A program made the translations under genes and the position numbers. From NCBI RefSeq assembly GCF_009857445.1, contig NZ_WWCN01000006.1, forward strand, positions 186,001 through 250,000: 64,000 bases of DNA, read 5' to 3'. Of this stretch, positions 53,196 to 63,219 are shown one piece after another (within the stretch, counting starts at the first letter, position 1; each line of letters starts with the position of its first letter). The stretch comes from Duganella flavida (GTDB taxonomy: Bacteria; Pseudomonadota; Gammaproteobacteria; Burkholderiales; Burkholderiaceae_D). The notes under the pieces were generated by a model. It saw only the letters and a list, made by a program, of their open reading frames with translations, did no database searches and was not told the origin of the DNA.

Positions 53196-53600
53196 TCACT
53201 GCTTGGGCGGTTCGCCGCTCATGTACACCAGCTCCCACAGGTGGCCGTCGAGGTCCTGGTAGCCGTGGCCATACATGAAACCGTGATCCTGCGGCTCCTT
53301 GTAAGCGCTGCCGCCGGCTTCGATGGCCTTGGCAACCATCGCCGCCACCGCCTCGCGCGATGACAGCGTCAGGCACACCAGCACCTCGGTCGAAGTGTGC
53401 GCGTCGCTGATAGGTTTCGGCGTAAACTCCTTGAAGCGGGCCTCGGTCAGCAGCATCACATAGATATTCTCGGCCACGATCATGCAGGTGGCGCTCTCGT
53501 CCGTGTAGTTCTTGTTGAAGCTGTAGCCCAGGTGTGAGAAAAACTTGATCGATGCCTGCAAGTCGCGTACCGGCAGGTTCACAAAGATATTGGTTGCCAT
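53196..53600 (-). CDS. VOC-family (glyoxalase-like) protein
   Basis: A 134-residue protein of the vicinal oxygen chelate superfamily with two beta-alpha-beta-beta-beta modules (FVNLPVRDLQASIKFFSHLG at the start; GFMYGHGYQDLDGHLWELVY near the end). The final Glu in HLWELV is a typical metal ligand. The reaction is unknown; relatives include dioxygenases, fosfomycin-resistance enzymes and glyoxalases. It converges on miaA with 4 bases between stops. Confidence 0.88.
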   Translation of the reverse strand: MATNIFVNLPVRDLQASIKFFSHLGYSFNKNYTDESATCMIVAENIYVMLLTEARFKEFTPKPISDAHTSTEVLVCLTLSSREAVAAMVAKAIEAGGSAYKEPQDHGFMYGHGYQDLDGHLWELVYMSGEPPKQ

Positions 53601-53708
53601 ATCGTCTCCGTTGAAAAAATGCCCACTTCGCAGAATACCAATATGTTAAGGTTTTGACGACGGGGGCACGATAGCGCGCATTTTTTGAGAAAAAGTAGCT
53701 CGGGTTCC

Positions 53709-53737
53709 TTGACAGTGCAGGCCCCAACCCCGATAAT
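53709..53737 (+). promoter_or_regulatory. Promoter of the tRNA-Met pair
   Basis: TTGACA (53709-53714), 17-base spacer, GATAAT (53732-53737), ending 13 bases before the first tRNA. Confidence 0.75.
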
Positions 53738-53750
53738 GCTGGGCGTTGCA

Positions 53751-53827
53751 GGTGATATAGCTCAGTTGGTTAGAGCACAGCATTCATAATGCTGGGGTCG
53801 GTGGTTCAAGTCCACCTATCACCACCA
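53751..53827 (+). tRNA. tRNA-Met (CAT), copy 1
   Basis: A 77-base cloverleaf with acceptor GGTGATA/TATCACC, anticodon loop TTCATAA, T-loop TTCAAGT and encoded CCA. The G1-C72 pair and the body indicate the elongator, not the initiator. Confidence 0.93.
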
Positions 53828-53892
53828 CAGAATTCATGACAAAATGGCCTCACCGGCAACGGCGCAGGCCATTTTGTTTCAGCGACAGTTTC

Positions 53893-53969
53893 GGTGATAT
53901 AGCTCAGTTGGTTAGAGCACAGCATTCATAATGCTGGGGTCGGTGGTTCAAGTCCACCTATCACCACCA
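53893..53969 (+). tRNA. tRNA-Met (CAT), copy 2
   Basis: Identical in all 77 bases to copy 1, separated by 65 bases. Both probably come from one transcript driven by the promoter at 53709. Confidence 0.93.
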
Positions 53970-53978
53970 AATTCCGGA

Positions 53979-54012
53979 AGCCGTAAATCACGTGTGTGAT
54001 TTACGGCTTTTT
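53979..54012 (+). terminator. Terminator of the tRNA-Met pair
   Basis: AGCCGTAAATCAC (53979-53991), loop GTGT, GTGATTTACGGCT (53996-54008), then T run to 54012. Confidence 0.9.
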
Positions 54013-54345
54013 CGTTATTGGATCATGCACTCACATCCTGATTAACGCCCCCATGAGCTCGTCGGTTTTTTTCCACAAGCCGATATAGAAAATTTGCGTT
54101 GGTCTATATGAAGTCGGTATGCCTGACACGGCAAATAATCACCATATTGATTATTTTCACTTTATATACATCGTCAAAGACACCCTCTTCATCGATAAAC
54201 CGCTTTACGCACCGTGTTGCTAGCGGCTTCCGAATTGTTTAGTCTTGGTCTTGGCAAGCCATCATGCAATCCAGCGCAATACTGGACGCAGCAGAAAGCC
54301 ATCGCCGGCGCATGCTTCCCCAAAGACTACCCAGTGAATTATTCA
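54013..54345. other. 333-base gap upstream of the GH35 gene
   Basis: A+T-rich non-coding stretch between the tRNA terminator and the galactosidase start. It should hold the GH35 promoter. An open frame runs back from the GH35 gene to 54214, but its first 44 codons are not like a signal peptide and I read them as non-coding. Confidence 0.5.
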
Positions 54346-56697
54346 ATGACGATTACCTCAGCATCCCGCCGCCGCATACTGCGCGGCGCTGGCGCGGCAG
54401 CAGCTGCGAGCACCATCGGCAGCCTGCTGCTACCGCTGTCCGCACAAGCGGCCACCCGCTTCAGCATCGGCGAAACCGACTTCCTGCTGGATGGCCAGCG
54501 CCTGCAAATCCGCTGCGGCGAAATGCACTTCGCCCGCGTGCCGCGCGAATACTGGCAGCACCGCCTCAAAGCCATCAAGGCGATGGGCCTCAACACCGTA
54601 TGCGCCTACCTGTTCTGGAACTATCACGAATGGCGCGAGGGACGCTTTGACTGGCAGGGCCAACGCGACGCGGCGGAGTTCTGCAAGCTCGCGCAGCAGG
54701 AAGGCTTGTGGGTCATCCTGCGTCCCGGCCCGTATGCCTGCGCCGAGTGGGAGATGGGCGGTCTTCCCTGGTGGCTGCTGAAGCAACCGGGCGACAGCTT
54801 CCTGCGCACGCGCGACGCCAATTTCGTGCAGCCTGCGCGGCGCTACATGAAGGAAGTGGGCCGCGTGCTCGGTCCACAGCAAATCACCCACGGCGGCCCG
54901 ATACTGATGGTGCAAGTCGAGAATGAATATGGCTTCTTCGGCGAAGACCTGTCCTACATGCGCGAGATGCGCAGCATGCTGCAGGACGCAGGTTTTGATG
55001 TGCCGCTGTTCCAGTGCAATCCGACCAATGCAGTGGTCAAGTCGCATGTAGACGGCTTGTTCAACGTGGCCAATTTCGGCAGCGACCCCGTGGCCGGCTT
55101 CAAGGTGCTGGACCAGGTGCAGAAAGGCCCGCGCATGTGTGGCGAATACTATTCCGGCTGGTTCGATACATGGGGCGCACCGCATCGTCGCGGCTCGGCC
55201 AACGGCGCAGTGGCCGACATCCAGACCATGTTGAAGGCCAACGGCTCCTTTAGCTTGTACATGGCGCACGGCGGCACCAGCTTCGGCCTGTGGGGCGGCT
55301 GCGATCGTCCCTTCCGGCCCGATACCAGCAGCTACGACTACGATGCGCCAATCAGCGAAGCCGGATGGATCGGCGAAAAATTTGCTGCTTACCGCGACGG
55401 CATCAAACCTTTCCTGCCAGCCGGTGAAACGCTGCCGCCACCGCCACCGCAAAATCCCGTCATCGCCATCGCACCGTTTGCGTTGAAGGAGTCGTGTGCA
55501 GTGAGCGCCGCGCTACCGGCAAACGGCATCCGCGCGGTGTCGCCGCTGCCAATCGAGCAGTACGACATTAGCCGCGGCTTGGTGTCATATCGCGTCACAC
55601 TGCCGGCCGGACCGGCGGGCACGCTGGAAGCAGCCCAGGTGCGCGACCTGGCCTGGGTCAGCATCGACGGCAAGCAAGTCGGCACCATGGATACCCGCTA
55701 TCGCCGCTTCCGCGTCGACCTGCCCGCGCGCAGCAAGCCGGTGACGCTGGAAATCCTGCTGTACACCATCGCCCGCGTGAACTTTGGCGTCGAAATCCAC
55801 GACCGCAAAGGCCTGCATGGGCCGGTGAGCTTCAACGGCCAACCACTGGAGAACTGGAATATCCGCGCCATCGACTTCGACGCGGATGGCGTGCTGCCGC
55901 CGCTGACGTGGAAGACCGGCCGTACGCAAGGCGCAGCCTTCTGGCGCGGCAGCTTTGATGTTGCACACAGCGGCGACACCTTCCTCGACATGTCCGGCTG
56001 GGGCATGGGTATTGTGTGGGTCAATGGCCGCTGCCTCGGGCGCTACTGGAGTATCGGCCCGACGCAAACCATGTACCTGCCCGGCCCGTGGATCAAACCA
56101 GGCCGCAACGAAGTGGTGGTGCTGGACCTCACCGGCCCACGCAGTGCACGTATCGCCGGATTGAAAGCGCCTATCCTCGACCAATTGCATCCGGAACTGG
56201 ATCTCGCCCGCCCACCAAACAAAATGAAGCCCGCACTGGACGGCGTAACGCCAGTCCACGAAGGCGAATTCGCACGCGGTGCAGCAGTGCAGGATGTGAT
56301 CTTTGCGCAGCCGGTGAAAGGCCGCCAGTTCTGCCTCGAAGCGCTGGATGCTTTCGACGGCAAGCAGTTTGCCGCCGTCGCCGAACTGGCCCTGTTGGGC
56401 AGCGATGGCAAGCCGCTCAACCAATCCAATTGGACCATCGCCTACGCCAGCAGCGAAGAAGCTACCAAGGAAGACGGCAGCGCCCTCAATGCCATCAACG
56501 GCCAGGCCACGGACCACTGGCACACAGCCTACAGCGGCAAGAACGCTGGCAAGCATCCGCATCAGATCATCATCGACCTTGGTAAGGAGGAGGTGATCAT
56601 CGGCTTGCGCTATACGCCGCGCCAGGGCCCGGAAGCGGTCACTGGCCGCATCAAGCACTATCGCGCCTACGTCGGCCAGCAGCTAGCGCGCGGGTAG
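54346..56697 (+). CDS. Tat-exported GH35 beta-galactosidase
   Basis: A 783-residue glycoside hydrolase family 35 enzyme that removes terminal beta-galactose. A Tat signal (SRRRILRGAG, then a hydrophobic run to about 35) precedes the TIM barrel (about 45-345). The acid/base is E194 in VENEYG and the nucleophile E267 in GEYYSGWFDTWG. Jelly-roll domains (about 380-620) and a C-terminal F5/8-type C (discoidin-like) sugar-binding module (about 650-780) follow. The start at 54346 gives the intact Tat signal. It overlaps the converging AraC gene by 15 bases. Plant arabinogalactan is a plausible substrate. Confidence 0.94.
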   Translation: MTITSASRRRILRGAGAAAAASTIGSLLLPLSAQAATRFSIGETDFLLDGQRLQIRCGEMHFARVPREYWQHRLKAIKAMGLNTVCAYLFWNYHEWREGRFDWQGQRDAAEFCKLAQQEGLWVILRPGPYACAEWEMGGLPWWLLKQPGDSFLRTRDANFVQPARRYMKEVGRVLGPQQITHGGPILMVQVENEYGFFGEDLSYMREMRSMLQDAGFDVPLFQCNPTNAVVKSHVDGLFNVANFGSDPVAGFKVLDQVQKGPRMCGEYYSGWFDTWGAPHRRGSANGAVADIQTMLKANGSFSLYMAHGGTSFGLWGGCDRPFRPDTSSYDYDAPISEAGWIGEKFAAYRDGIKPFLPAGETLPPPPPQNPVIAIAPFALKESCAVSAALPANGIRAVSPLPIEQYDISRGLVSYRVTLPAGPAGTLEAAQVRDLAWVSIDGKQVGTMDTRYRRFRVDLPARSKPVTLEILLYTIARVNFGVEIHDRKGLHGPVSFNGQPLENWNIRAIDFDADGVLPPLTWKTGRTQGAAFWRGSFDVAHSGDTFLDMSGWGMGIVWVNGRCLGRYWSIGPTQTMYLPGPWIKPGRNEVVVLDLTGPRSARIAGLKAPILDQLHPELDLARPPNKMKPALDGVTPVHEGEFARGAAVQDVIFAQPVKGRQFCLEALDAFDGKQFAAVAELALLGSDGKPLNQSNWTIAYASSEEATKEDGSALNAINGQATDHWHTAYSGKNAGKHPHQIIIDLGKEEVIIGLRYTPRQGPEAVTGRIKHYRAYVGQQLARG

Positions 56698-57444
56698 CAT
56701 CTGGCGGTACTGGCTCGGCGTCAGGCCGGTGGTGGCTTTGAATTGGCGGGTGAAGGCGGAGTGGTCGCCGTAGCCGCAGGCTTGGGCGATTTCGGCGACG
56801 CTGGCATCGCCGCCCAGCATGCGCGAGGCGGCGTCGACGCGGGTCTGGATGATCATCTGGCGCGGCGTCAGGTGGAAGATGCGCAGGAAGTAGCGTTCGA
56901 TCTGCGCCACCGACATATTCGCAATGCGCGCCAGCTCCGGCAGCTGCAAGGGCTGGCCGTACTGCTCGTGAATCACACTCACGGCCGCCGCTACTTTGCG
57001 GTAGGCCGGATTCTTCTTGTCCGCCATCGCCAGGTCGCGCGAGATGCCGGTCAGGCCAATGATGCGGCCATGGGCATCGCGCAGTGCCGTCTTGCGCGTC
57101 AGGCACCAGCCGGGATCGCGGTTGGGATAGAGATGCAGTTCCAGCTGGTCTTCGATGTCGGCATCACCGGCCAGCACCGCCATGTCCTGTGCCAGATAGG
57201 TCTGGCCGAACGGATGAGCAAATACCTCCGCCGGCGTGCGCCCGATCAGCGCCGACTTGTGCCGCTGGCCGCAACGCTGGACCAAGGTTTGGTTGACCAC
57301 CACGTAGCGCCCTTCGAGATCCTTCACAAAAAACACCACGTCCGGCAAAGCATCGAACAGTCCCTCCGCAAAAAAGGGATCGGCAATATGTGCGCCCACA
57401 GAGCGGCGCAGGCTGTCATTGTTGATTGGCTCGGCGTGCATCAT
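56683..57444 (-). CDS. PAS-AraC transcriptional regulator
   Basis: A 253-residue regulator with a PAS sensor domain (about 25-125; [20 protein letters not shown]) and a C-terminal AraC/XylS double helix-turn-helix (about 150-250; [16 protein letters not shown] and [18 protein letters not shown]). The frame opens further back to 57513; I use the ATG at 57444 because relatives begin shortly before the PAS domain, and ATG 57480 is an alternative. It is divergent from the hydroxyproline epimerase gene with under 90 bases between, so it probably controls that operon. Confidence 0.9.
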   Translation of the reverse strand: MMHAEPINNDSLRRSVGAHIADPFFAEGLFDALPDVVFFVKDLEGRYVVVNQTLVQRCGQRHKSALIGRTPAEVFAHPFGQTYLAQDMAVLAGDADIEDQLELHLYPNRDPGWCLTRKTALRDAHGRIIGLTGISRDLAMADKKNPAYRKVAAAVSVIHEQYGQPLQLPELARIANMSVAQIERYFLRIFHLTPRQMIIQTRVDAASRMLGGDASVAEIAQACGYGDHSAFTRQFKATTGLTPSQYRQMLPAR

Positions 57445-57532
57445 CCCATTGTGCACCTTTATGCAGATTTCGTCATCCATCGTGCGTAGACGGTGCAAGA
57501 CAGGCAGCTTCACCCAGCCTAAGATTTATGGC

Positions 57533-58465
57533 ATGAAAACCATCTCCATCATCGATTCCCACACCGGCGGCGAACCTACCCGCCTGGTGACCGCCGGCGG
57601 TCCGGAACTGGGCAACGGCCCGCTCAGCGAGCGCGTCGCCCTGCTGCGCGCCGCCCATGACAACTTCCGCTCCGCCGTGGTGTGCGAGCCGCGCGGTTCG
57701 GACGTGCTGGTGGGCGCCCTGCTGTGCGAACCGCACGCCGCGGATTGCGTGGCCGGCGTTATCTTCTTCAACAACGTTGGCTACCTTGGCATGTGCGGCC
57801 ACGGCACCATTGGCCTCGTAGCATCGCTGGCTTTCATGGGCCGCATCGGGCCGGGACGCCACCGCATCGATACGCCGGTGGGCGTGGTGGAGGCGGAGCT
57901 GCACGCCGACGGCAGCGTCACCGTGGACAACGTGGCCTCCTACCGCAGCCGCGCCGCTGTCACGGTCGAAGTGCCGGGCCACGGCCCTGCCACCGGCGAC
58001 ATCGCCTACGGCGGCAACTGGTTCTTCCTGATTGCCGATCATGGCTTCGAACTGGGCGTGCACAATGTGGAAGCGCTGACCAACTACACAGTGGCCGTCG
58101 CTCAGGCACTGGCCGATCAAGGCATCACCGGCGACAACGGCGCCGTGATCGACCACATCGAACTGTTTGCCAATTCGCGCACCGGCGCGGACAGCCAGAG
58201 CTTCGTGCTCTGCCCCGGCAAAGCCTACGACCGTTCGCCATGCGGCACCGGCACCAGCGCCAAGCTGGCCTGCCTGGCTGCCGACGGCAAACTGGCCGAA
58301 GGCGAATTGTGGAAGCAGGAAAGCGTGATCGGCAGCGTGTTCGAAGCCTCCTACCGCGTGCGTGACGGCCAACTGCTGCCTAGCATCCGTGGCAAGGCGT
58401 GGGTCAACGCACAAGCGCAGCTGATCCTCGATCCAAGCGATCCATTCGTATGGGGCATCCGTTGA
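57533..58465 (+). CDS. lhpA: 4-hydroxyproline 2-epimerase
   Basis: A 310-residue proline racemase-family enzyme that turns trans-4-hydroxy-L-proline into cis-4-hydroxy-D-proline. The two catalytic cysteines are C88 (GMCGHGTIG) and C237 ([10 protein letters not shown]); the N-terminus [14 protein letters not shown] is the family mark. The call over proline racemase rests on both residues plus the three dehydrogenase genes that follow in the same operon. The start at 57533 fits the conserved beginning. The next gene overlaps by 16 bases. Confidence 0.93.
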   Translation: MKTISIIDSHTGGEPTRLVTAGGPELGNGPLSERVALLRAAHDNFRSAVVCEPRGSDVLVGALLCEPHAADCVAGVIFFNNVGYLGMCGHGTIGLVASLAFMGRIGPGRHRIDTPVGVVEAELHADGSVTVDNVASYRSRAAVTVEVPGHGPATGDIAYGGNWFFLIADHGFELGVHNVEALTNYTVAVAQALADQGITGDNGAVIDHIELFANSRTGADSQSFVLCPGKAYDRSPCGTGTSAKLACLAADGKLAEGELWKQESVIGSVFEASYRVRDGQLLPSIRGKAWVNAQAQLILDPSDPFVWGIR

Positions 58466-59568
58466 ATAATGCCGACGTGATCGTCGTTGGCGCCGGCATC
58501 GTCGGCGCGGCGTGTGCGGATGCGCTCAGTGAGCGCGGCGTGCGCGTGGCGGTCATCGAGCAGGATATCGCCGGCGGCGGCGCGACGGCGGCCGGCATGG
58601 GCCACCTGGTGGTCATGGACGATAATTCGGCCGAACTGGCGCTATCGGCGTACTCGCTGTCGCTGTGGAAGGACTTGGTCGGCGACCGCCCGCAGCGCCA
58701 CGAATACAGCGGCTGCGGCACCATCTGGGTCGCTGCCGATGAAGAAGAAATGCAAGCCGCAATGGAAAAGGCGCAAAACCTGTCCGGCCACGGCCTGCTG
58801 TGCGAAATGCTGACGCCTGCCGCGCTGTACGCGCGCGAGCCGCAGCTGCGCGCAGGCCTGGCCGGCGGTTTGCTGGTGCGCGGCGATGGGCTGGTGTATC
58901 CGCCCAAGACCACCCGCATCCTGCTGGACCGCGCCATGCGCCGCGGCGCCGTTACCAAGCGCGCCACCGTCACGGCGATCGAAGACAACTGCGTGGTGCT
59001 GGCCGACGGCACACGCCATCTGGCGCAGCACATCGTACTGGCAGCCGGCGCGCGTTCCAGCGCGCTGCTGCCCGAGCTGCCGATCCAGCCGAAGAAAGGA
59101 CACCTGGCCATCACCGACCGCTATCCCGGCTTTGTGAAGCACCAGCTAGTGGAGCTGGGCTACATCAAGAGCGCGCACGCCGCCAGCGGCGATTCGGTGG
59201 CTTTCAATTTGCAGCCCCGCCCTACAGGGCAGATATTGATCGGCTCCTCCCGCCAGTTCGACACAATCGATCCGGCGGTGGAGCCGGCCATGCTGCAACG
59301 TATGCTGCGCCATGCCGCCAGCTTTACACCGCAACTGGCAGAACTGAATATCGTACGCACCTGGACCGGCTTCCGCGCCGCCACGCCGGACGGCCTGCCG
59401 CTGATCGGCCCTTGCACCGCAAGGCGCGGTTTGTGGCTGGCCACCGGCCACGAAGGGCTGGGCATCACCACCTCGCTGGCCACGGCGCAGCTGCTGGCCG
59501 CACAGATACAGAACGAAAACTCGCGCATCCCGTTTGCGCCGTACCTGCCGGGACGCTTCCATGACTGA
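58450..59568 (+). CDS. FAD-dependent D-hydroxyproline dehydrogenase, DAO-type subunit
   Basis: A 372-residue FAD enzyme of the D-amino-acid oxidase/glycine oxidase fold: [19 protein letters not shown] (about 12-30) is the nucleotide-binding start, [11 protein letters not shown] a flavin contact, and [15 protein letters not shown] the C-terminal FAD site. Beside the epimerase and the two following genes it corresponds to the beta subunit (LhpB type) of D-hydroxyproline dehydrogenase, oxidising cis-4-hydroxy-D-proline to the pyrroline. A TTG at 58462 is an alternative start. Confidence 0.9.
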   Translation: MGHPLNNADVIVVGAGIVGAACADALSERGVRVAVIEQDIAGGGATAAGMGHLVVMDDNSAELALSAYSLSLWKDLVGDRPQRHEYSGCGTIWVAADEEEMQAAMEKAQNLSGHGLLCEMLTPAALYAREPQLRAGLAGGLLVRGDGLVYPPKTTRILLDRAMRRGAVTKRATVTAIEDNCVVLADGTRHLAQHIVLAAGARSSALLPELPIQPKKGHLAITDRYPGFVKHQLVELGYIKSAHAASGDSVAFNLQPRPTGQILIGSSRQFDTIDPAVEPAMLQRMLRHAASFTPQLAELNIVRTWTGFRAATPDGLPLIGPCTARRGLWLATGHEGLGITTSLATAQLLAAQIQNENSRIPFAPYLPGRFHD

Positions 59569-59824
59569 GCAACTGATCACCCTCTGCATCGACGCGCGCA
59601 ACATCAGCGTTGAAGCCGGCGTCACCGTGGCCGCCGCCGTCGCCATGAACGGCAGCGGCATCACTCGCCTGTCAGTCGGCGGTGCGGCACGCGCGCCCTT
59701 GTGCGGTATGGGCATCTGCCAGGAATGCCGCGTCACCATCAATGGCCGGCCGCACCAGCTATCGTGTCAGACCTTGTGCGCCGACGGCATGCACGTGGTC
59801 ACCGCCGGCGAGGTGGCGGCATGA
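59561..59824 (+). CDS. 2Fe-2S subunit of D-hydroxyproline dehydrogenase
   Basis: An 87-residue ferredoxin-like subunit (LhpE type). The plant-type cluster pattern is C-x4-C-x2-C then C: LCGMGICQEC (about 48-57) and LSCQTL (about 70). It carries electrons between the two FAD subunits. It overlaps the previous gene by 8 bases and the next by 4 (ATGA), so all are translated in step. The start at 59561 is the only one giving the usual short N-terminus. Confidence 0.9.
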   Translation: MTEQLITLCIDARNISVEAGVTVAAAVAMNGSGITRLSVGGAARAPLCGMGICQECRVTINGRPHQLSCQTLCADGMHVVTAGEVAA

Positions 59825-61083
59825 AGCACTTCGATGTATTGATCGTTGGCGCCGGTCCTGCGGGGCTGGCGGCAGCGCATGCGGCAGCAGCCAAGGGGGC
59901 GCAAGTCGGCGTTATCGACGACAATCCGCTGGCTGGCGGCCAGATATGGCGCGGCGGTCCTGAAAAACAAAGCGACGCGCGCGCACCGCAGCTATGGCAT
60001 GCCTTGCACCGCGCCGACAATGTCGAGTTCCTGCAGCAGACGCGCGTGATGTATGCACCGCAGCCGAACCATCTGCTGGTGCAAACGCCGGATGCTGCGC
60101 ACACCGTGCACTACAAAAAACTGATACTCGCCACCGGTGCGCGCGAACGCCTGCTGCCCTTCCCCGGCTGGACGCTGCCCGGCGTGACCGGTGCGGGCGG
60201 CCTGCAAGCGCTGTCCAAAGGCGGCTATCCGCTGGCGGGCAAGCGCGTAGTGGTGGCGGGCAGCGGCCCTCTGCTGCTCGCTGCCGCCGCAACGCTGAAG
60301 AACAAGGGTGCGCACATCGTCGCCATCATCGAGCAGGCCAACACGCCGGCGCTGGTGCGTTTCGCATTCGGCCTGCTGGCCACGCCGTCGAAGATTTCAC
60401 AAGCGCTGCAACTGGCGTCGCAATTACGCGGCGTGCCTTACCTGCGCAATAGCTATGTCCATTCGGCGCATGGCGACGGCACGCTGCAATCAATACAAGT
60501 GCAGCGCGGTGCAGAACGCGACCAGGAAACCCTGCAATGCGACTACCTCGCCTGCGGCTACGGCCTGCTGCCCAACGTGGAGCTGGCGCAGGCGCTGGGC
60601 TGTGACACCATCAAGCGCGATGGACAAACGGCAGTCGCCGTCGACGAATGGCAGCAGACCTCCGTGGAAGACGTCTACTGCGCCGGCGAAGGCACGGGCG
60701 TAGGCGGTGTCGATCTGGCGCTGGCAGAAGGCCGCATCGCCGGCCTGGCCGCTGTCGGCGACAAGGCCCAAGCAAAGCAGTCGTTCGCTGGCCGCGCATA
60801 CTGGCAGCGCTTCGCCGCCCGCCTTGCGCGCGCATTCGCGTTACGGCCGGAGTTGCGCACGCTGGCTGGCGATGACACCATCGTCTGCCGCTGCGAAGAC
60901 GTCTGCCACGGCGAGCTGCGCACGCACACCGCATGGCGCAGCGCCAAGCTGCAAACGCGCTGTGGCATGGGCCCATGCCAGGGCCGCATCTGCGGCGGCG
61001 CCACCGAAATCCTCTACGGCTGGCGGCCGGACGCGGTACGCATGCCGATCTCGCCGACACGCATTTCCAGCATCATCGACTAA
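59821..61083 (+). CDS. FAD/NAD(P) oxidoreductase subunit of D-hydroxyproline dehydrogenase
   Basis: A 420-residue flavoprotein (LhpF type). It has an N-terminal FAD motif (LIVGAGPAGLAAAH), a second nucleotide fold (VVVAGSGPLLLAAAATLKN, about 142-160) and a C-terminal BFD-like cysteine cluster (VCRCEDVC, then CGMGPCQGRICGG). Such subunits pair with a DAO-like partner and the 2Fe-2S protein. The deaminase and dehydrogenase for later steps are not found in the window. Its stop interleaves with that of the LacI gene. Confidence 0.9.
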   Translation: MKHFDVLIVGAGPAGLAAAHAAAAKGAQVGVIDDNPLAGGQIWRGGPEKQSDARAPQLWHALHRADNVEFLQQTRVMYAPQPNHLLVQTPDAAHTVHYKKLILATGARERLLPFPGWTLPGVTGAGGLQALSKGGYPLAGKRVVVAGSGPLLLAAAATLKNKGAHIVAIIEQANTPALVRFAFGLLATPSKISQALQLASQLRGVPYLRNSYVHSAHGDGTLQSIQVQRGAERDQETLQCDYLACGYGLLPNVELAQALGCDTIKRDGQTAVAVDEWQQTSVEDVYCAGEGTGVGGVDLALAEGRIAGLAAVGDKAQAKQSFAGRAYWQRFAARLARAFALRPELRTLAGDDTIVCRCEDVCHGELRTHTAWRSAKLQTRCGMGPCQGRICGGATEILYGWRPDAVRMPISPTRISSIID

Positions 61084-62072
61084 TTGCGCTTGACGGTGGA
61101 GCCGCGCAGGATCAGCTGCGGCTCGATCATAGTGGTGGATGGCGGCGATTTGCCGTCGATGGTGGCGATCAGCTTCTCCATCGCCACCGCGCCCATACGC
61201 TCGCTCTGCAGATCGACCGTGGTTAAAGGCGGAGAAGTGTATAAACCGTATTGAATATTATCGAAGCCGGCCACCGAAATATTTTCCGGCAGCTTGAAGC
61301 CCAGCGTCTGCGCGGCTTTCATGAAACCCAGCGCCATCAGGTCGTTGTAGCAGATCAGCGCATCCGGGTGCTCGGCGCCCAGCATGATGGAGGAAGCCAC
61401 GCGCTCACCCTCGGCCGATGTCGGCGTTTCGCCTTCGTATATCGTCAGCTCCAGCCCTTGCGACGCAAGGCATTCGCGGATACCGCCCAAGCGTTCCTCG
61501 TCGCGGCGCGAGCGCGGGAAGCTCAGGTAGGCGATGCGCTTGTGACCCAGCGAGACCAGATGGCGCGTCAGCATGTAGGCACCGCGATGGTCGTCGCTGA
61601 TCACCCACGGAATTTCAAGGCGATTCAGGCGGCCAAAGAATACCAGCGGCTTGCCCAGTTCCGTCATCCAGTCCATTTCCGTTTCCAGCATGCGCGAGAA
61701 CACGATCATGCCGTCCACGCGGCGGCTCAACGCTTCCAGCAGCGGACGTTCACGGCCCGGGTTTTCTTCCGTGTCGACCAGCAGCAGCGTGTAGCCGTGC
61801 GCCAGCGCCACGCGGTTGGCGCCCTTGACGATGCTGGTGAAATGCGGATTGCTGACGTCCAGCACCGACAGGCCAATGCTCTTGGTGCGGCCGGTGATCA
61901 TGGAAGCCGCCAAGGGGTTGGAACGGTAGTCCAGTTTCGCAATCACTTCCGTGATGGTCGCTTCCACGGCGGGCGAGAACCGCTGCGCGCCGTTGACGAA
62001 CTTGGAAACGGTGGCGGTCGACACGCCGGCAGCGGCGGCCACGTCACGGATGGTTGCTACGGTTTTTTTCAT
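61080..62072 (-). CDS. LacI-family transcriptional regulator
   Basis: A 330-residue repressor. The helix-turn-helix TIRDVAAAAGVSTATVSKFV (about 6-25) and hinge helix (NPLAASMITGRTKSIG) precede a sugar-binding periplasmic-like core (about 65-325). It is upstream neighbour to a secreted galM-type gene and an MFS sugar transporter, so it probably controls carbohydrate use, the inducer being unknown. It is convergent with the hydroxyproline operon, with stops interleaved by four bases. Confidence 0.94.
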   Translation of the reverse strand: MKKTVATIRDVAAAAGVSTATVSKFVNGAQRFSPAVEATITEVIAKLDYRSNPLAASMITGRTKSIGLSVLDVSNPHFTSIVKGANRVALAHGYTLLLVDTEENPGRERPLLEALSRRVDGMIVFSRMLETEMDWMTELGKPLVFFGRLNRLEIPWVISDDHRGAYMLTRHLVSLGHKRIAYLSFPRSRRDEERLGGIRECLASQGLELTIYEGETPTSAEGERVASSIMLGAEHPDALICYNDLMALGFMKAAQTLGFKLPENISVAGFDNIQYGLYTSPPLTTVDLQSERMGAVAMEKLIATIDGKSPPSTTMIEPQLILRGSTVKRN

Positions 62073-62142
62073 GTTGGGACGGTCGAATGCAAAGGCGTTT
62101 ACAGCGCCAAAGCGGCCATCTTATCATGAGGACATCACTACG

Positions 62143-63219
62143 CTAGTCAGCCTTGAAGCGGAAGCTGGTCATGGAACGGAACACCTGACCTGGATACAAG
62201 GCCGTGCTGGGGAAGTTGGCGTGGTTAGGACTGTCTGGCAGGTGCTGGGTTTCAAACGCAAATGCGCCGTGGCGCTGGTAGGCCACGCCCTCGCTACCGG
62301 TCTCGCTGCCGTCAAAGCCGTTGACGGTGTACAGCTGCACCGATGGCTCGTTGGTGCTGACCTCCATGCGGATGCCGCCGCCCTGTACCACTGCCACTGG
62401 CGCATACACGCCCAGCGTCTTGGAGAACAGCAGGCTGTGGTCATAGCCGCCCGCCACGGACGGCAGGCGCGCATGCACGCTAGCGGCGCGGCGGAAATCG
62501 AACGGCGTACCGCTCACGTCCAGCATCGCGCCGGTGGGCACGCGCGCGGCGTCGGTTTCCAGATAGCGATCGGCCGCGATCTGGAAGCGGTGGCCTTCCA
62601 GCGTGTTGGCCGCTGCGCCGGCGAGGTTGAAGTAGACGTGGTTGGTCAGATTGAGTACTGTTGGCGCGCTGGTCGTCGCTTGGTATTCGATGCGGAATTC
62701 GTCACGCTTGCGCAGCAATCGGTAGGTCACGCTGATGTCCATCGCGCCGGGGAAGCTCTGGTCGCCGTCGGGACTGTGCAAGCGGTAGATGGAGCCGATC
62801 GATTCCTTGTCGGCGAAGTCCTGGCGCTGCCATACGCGCTTGTCGTACGGCGCAGGGTCGCCATGCATGGCGATGCCTCGATTGTTGGGCGCCAGCTGCA
62901 CGGTCTTGCTGTCCAGCGTGTAGCGTGCGCCTGCAATGCGGCCGGCATAACGGCCGATGATGGCGCCGTAGCGGCCGCGCGTGCGTTCAAATGCGGGAAG
63001 ATTGGGCAGCGAAAGGATGACGTTGCGGCCGGCTACCTGCGCCTGTACCAGCGTGGCGCCGTAGTCGATGTAGGCCAGCCGCATGCCGCGCTCATTTTCG
63101 AGCACGACTTTCTCCACCGGCTGGCCGGCTTGCGTGACGCCGTACGCTTCCACGCGGATGCCCGCGTGGGCGGCAGCGAAGGCCGCCAGTAGCGCGGCTG
63201 CAAGCACGAGACGCATCAC
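62143..63219 (-). CDS. galM: Exported aldose 1-epimerase (galactose mutarotase)
   Basis: A 358-residue mutarotase that interconverts alpha and beta anomers of galactose or related sugars. A signal peptide (MMRLVLAAALLAAFAAAHA) makes it periplasmic, unlike E. coli GalM. NNRGIAMHGDPAPYDKRVWQ (about 113-132), the catalytic His in LTNHVYFNLAG (about 193) and the base Glu in the SEPSVQLYTVNGFDG-like region are present. It overlaps the upstream MFS gene by four bases, so they form one operon. Confidence 0.92.
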   Translation of the reverse strand: MMRLVLAAALLAAFAAAHAGIRVEAYGVTQAGQPVEKVVLENERGMRLAYIDYGATLVQAQVAGRNVILSLPNLPAFERTRGRYGAIIGRYAGRIAGARYTLDSKTVQLAPNNRGIAMHGDPAPYDKRVWQRQDFADKESIGSIYRLHSPDGDQSFPGAMDISVTYRLLRKRDEFRIEYQATTSAPTVLNLTNHVYFNLAGAAANTLEGHRFQIAADRYLETDAARVPTGAMLDVSGTPFDFRRAASVHARLPSVAGGYDHSLLFSKTLGVYAPVAVVQGGGIRMEVSTNEPSVQLYTVNGFDGSETGSEGVAYQRHGAFAFETQHLPDSPNHANFPSTALYPGQVFRSMTSFRFKAD

